Shown: piece after piece, positions 63,915-64,000 of the stretch
Numbering within the stretch: position 1 is the first letter of the stretch
Layout of the letters: each line of letters starts with the position of its first letter
Assembly (NCBI RefSeq): GCF_017751145.1
Contig: NZ_CP046640.1
Span: 786,137-850,136, forward strand
DNA from: Iocasia fonsfrigidae
GTDB lineage: Bacteria > Bacillota > Halanaerobiia > Halanaerobiales > DTU029
Length of the DNA: 64,000 bases
Direction: 5' to 3'
The notes under the pieces: generated by a model
The model's input: only the letters and a program-made list of their open reading frames with translations
Databases searched by the model: none
What the model was told of the DNA's origin: nothing
Translations under genes and position numbers: made by a program

Positions 63915-63943
63915 TCATTTTTCAAATTATAAGCTGTTGAGCA

Positions 63944-63975
63944 AGAGGCGTTGTTTTATTGGCGTCTCTTTTTTA
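63944..63975 (+). terminator. terminator after lysW
   Basis: AGAGGCG (63944-63950) pairs with CGTCTCT (63963-63969), then T6. Confidence 0.8.
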
Positions 63976-64000
63976 TAGCTATATAAGTAGGACTTAAATA

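Overview
The window is AT-rich chromosomal DNA that looks like an anaerobic Firmicute with an outer membrane, most plausibly a member of the Halanaerobiales (inference). The diderm cell type is supported by a complete TetR-TolC-adaptor-RND efflux operon (44711-51215) and by an SLH-domain, coiled-coil, acidic beta-barrel protein ending in Phe (52462-54351). Many starts are TTG or GTG behind strong G-rich ribosome binding sites, as is common in Firmicutes.

Layout. 1-7870: protein quality control (trigger factor end, clpP, clpX, lonB, lonA, engB) and a methyltransferase. 7853-13185: a flavin/quinone electron-transfer locus: type II NADH dehydrogenase with a fused membrane domain, divergent from a secreted double FMN-binding protein, the flavin transferase ApbE and a polyprenyl diphosphate synthase. 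A MenA-like prenyltransferase lies at 60503-61417. This is the gene set of flavin-based extracellular electron transfer without EetA/EetB in view. 13271-18111: tRNA-Arg(CCT), nadE, a diguanylate cyclase, small membrane proteins and an untracked 28-residue peptide gene with its own promoter and terminator.

18243-28171: a LacI-controlled sugar-acid island (TRAP transporter, esterase, RraA-like protein, two-gene UxaA dehydratase, SDR, uronate isomerase). Its genes prefer CGN arginine codons while the neighbours prefer AGR. A decayed dctM relic lies on its left and a short inverted-repeat element on its right. 28496-31531: two enolase-superfamily dehydratases and a second SDR.

31854-43034: what I think is the most interesting system, a D-alanine / D-Ala-D-Ala scavenging locus. 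It holds a branched-chain-type ABC transporter, alanine racemase, an XRE-cupin regulator, a second TRAP transporter, a cytoplasmic VanX-like D-Ala-D-Ala dipeptidase and alanine dehydrogenase. Both transporter promoters carry the same direct-repeat operator (ACATAA, N5, ACATAA) at the same place after the -10 box. Together the genes would turn peptidoglycan-derived D-Ala-D-Ala into pyruvate, ammonia and NADH.

43235-54351: two paralogous MarR genes flank the RND efflux operon and the SLH porin. Two promoters here share a TCGCAT box exactly 30 bp after the -10, and the porin has a long structured leader ending in a terminator. 54515-57430: a possible small RNA, then a gluconeogenesis control set (CcpN-like regulator, PPDK regulatory protein, class II fructose-bisphosphatase). 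57624-61417: a CBS-GGDDF protein, PAP2 phosphatase, glycosyltransferase and MenA. 61418-64000: a repeat-rich spacer, then a lysine riboswitch controlling an NhaC-family transporter, probably a lysine importer (LysW). Several dispersed repeat families occur: two copies of the short inverted-repeat element, three copies of a 25-bp palindrome and two copies of a 38-bp repeat.
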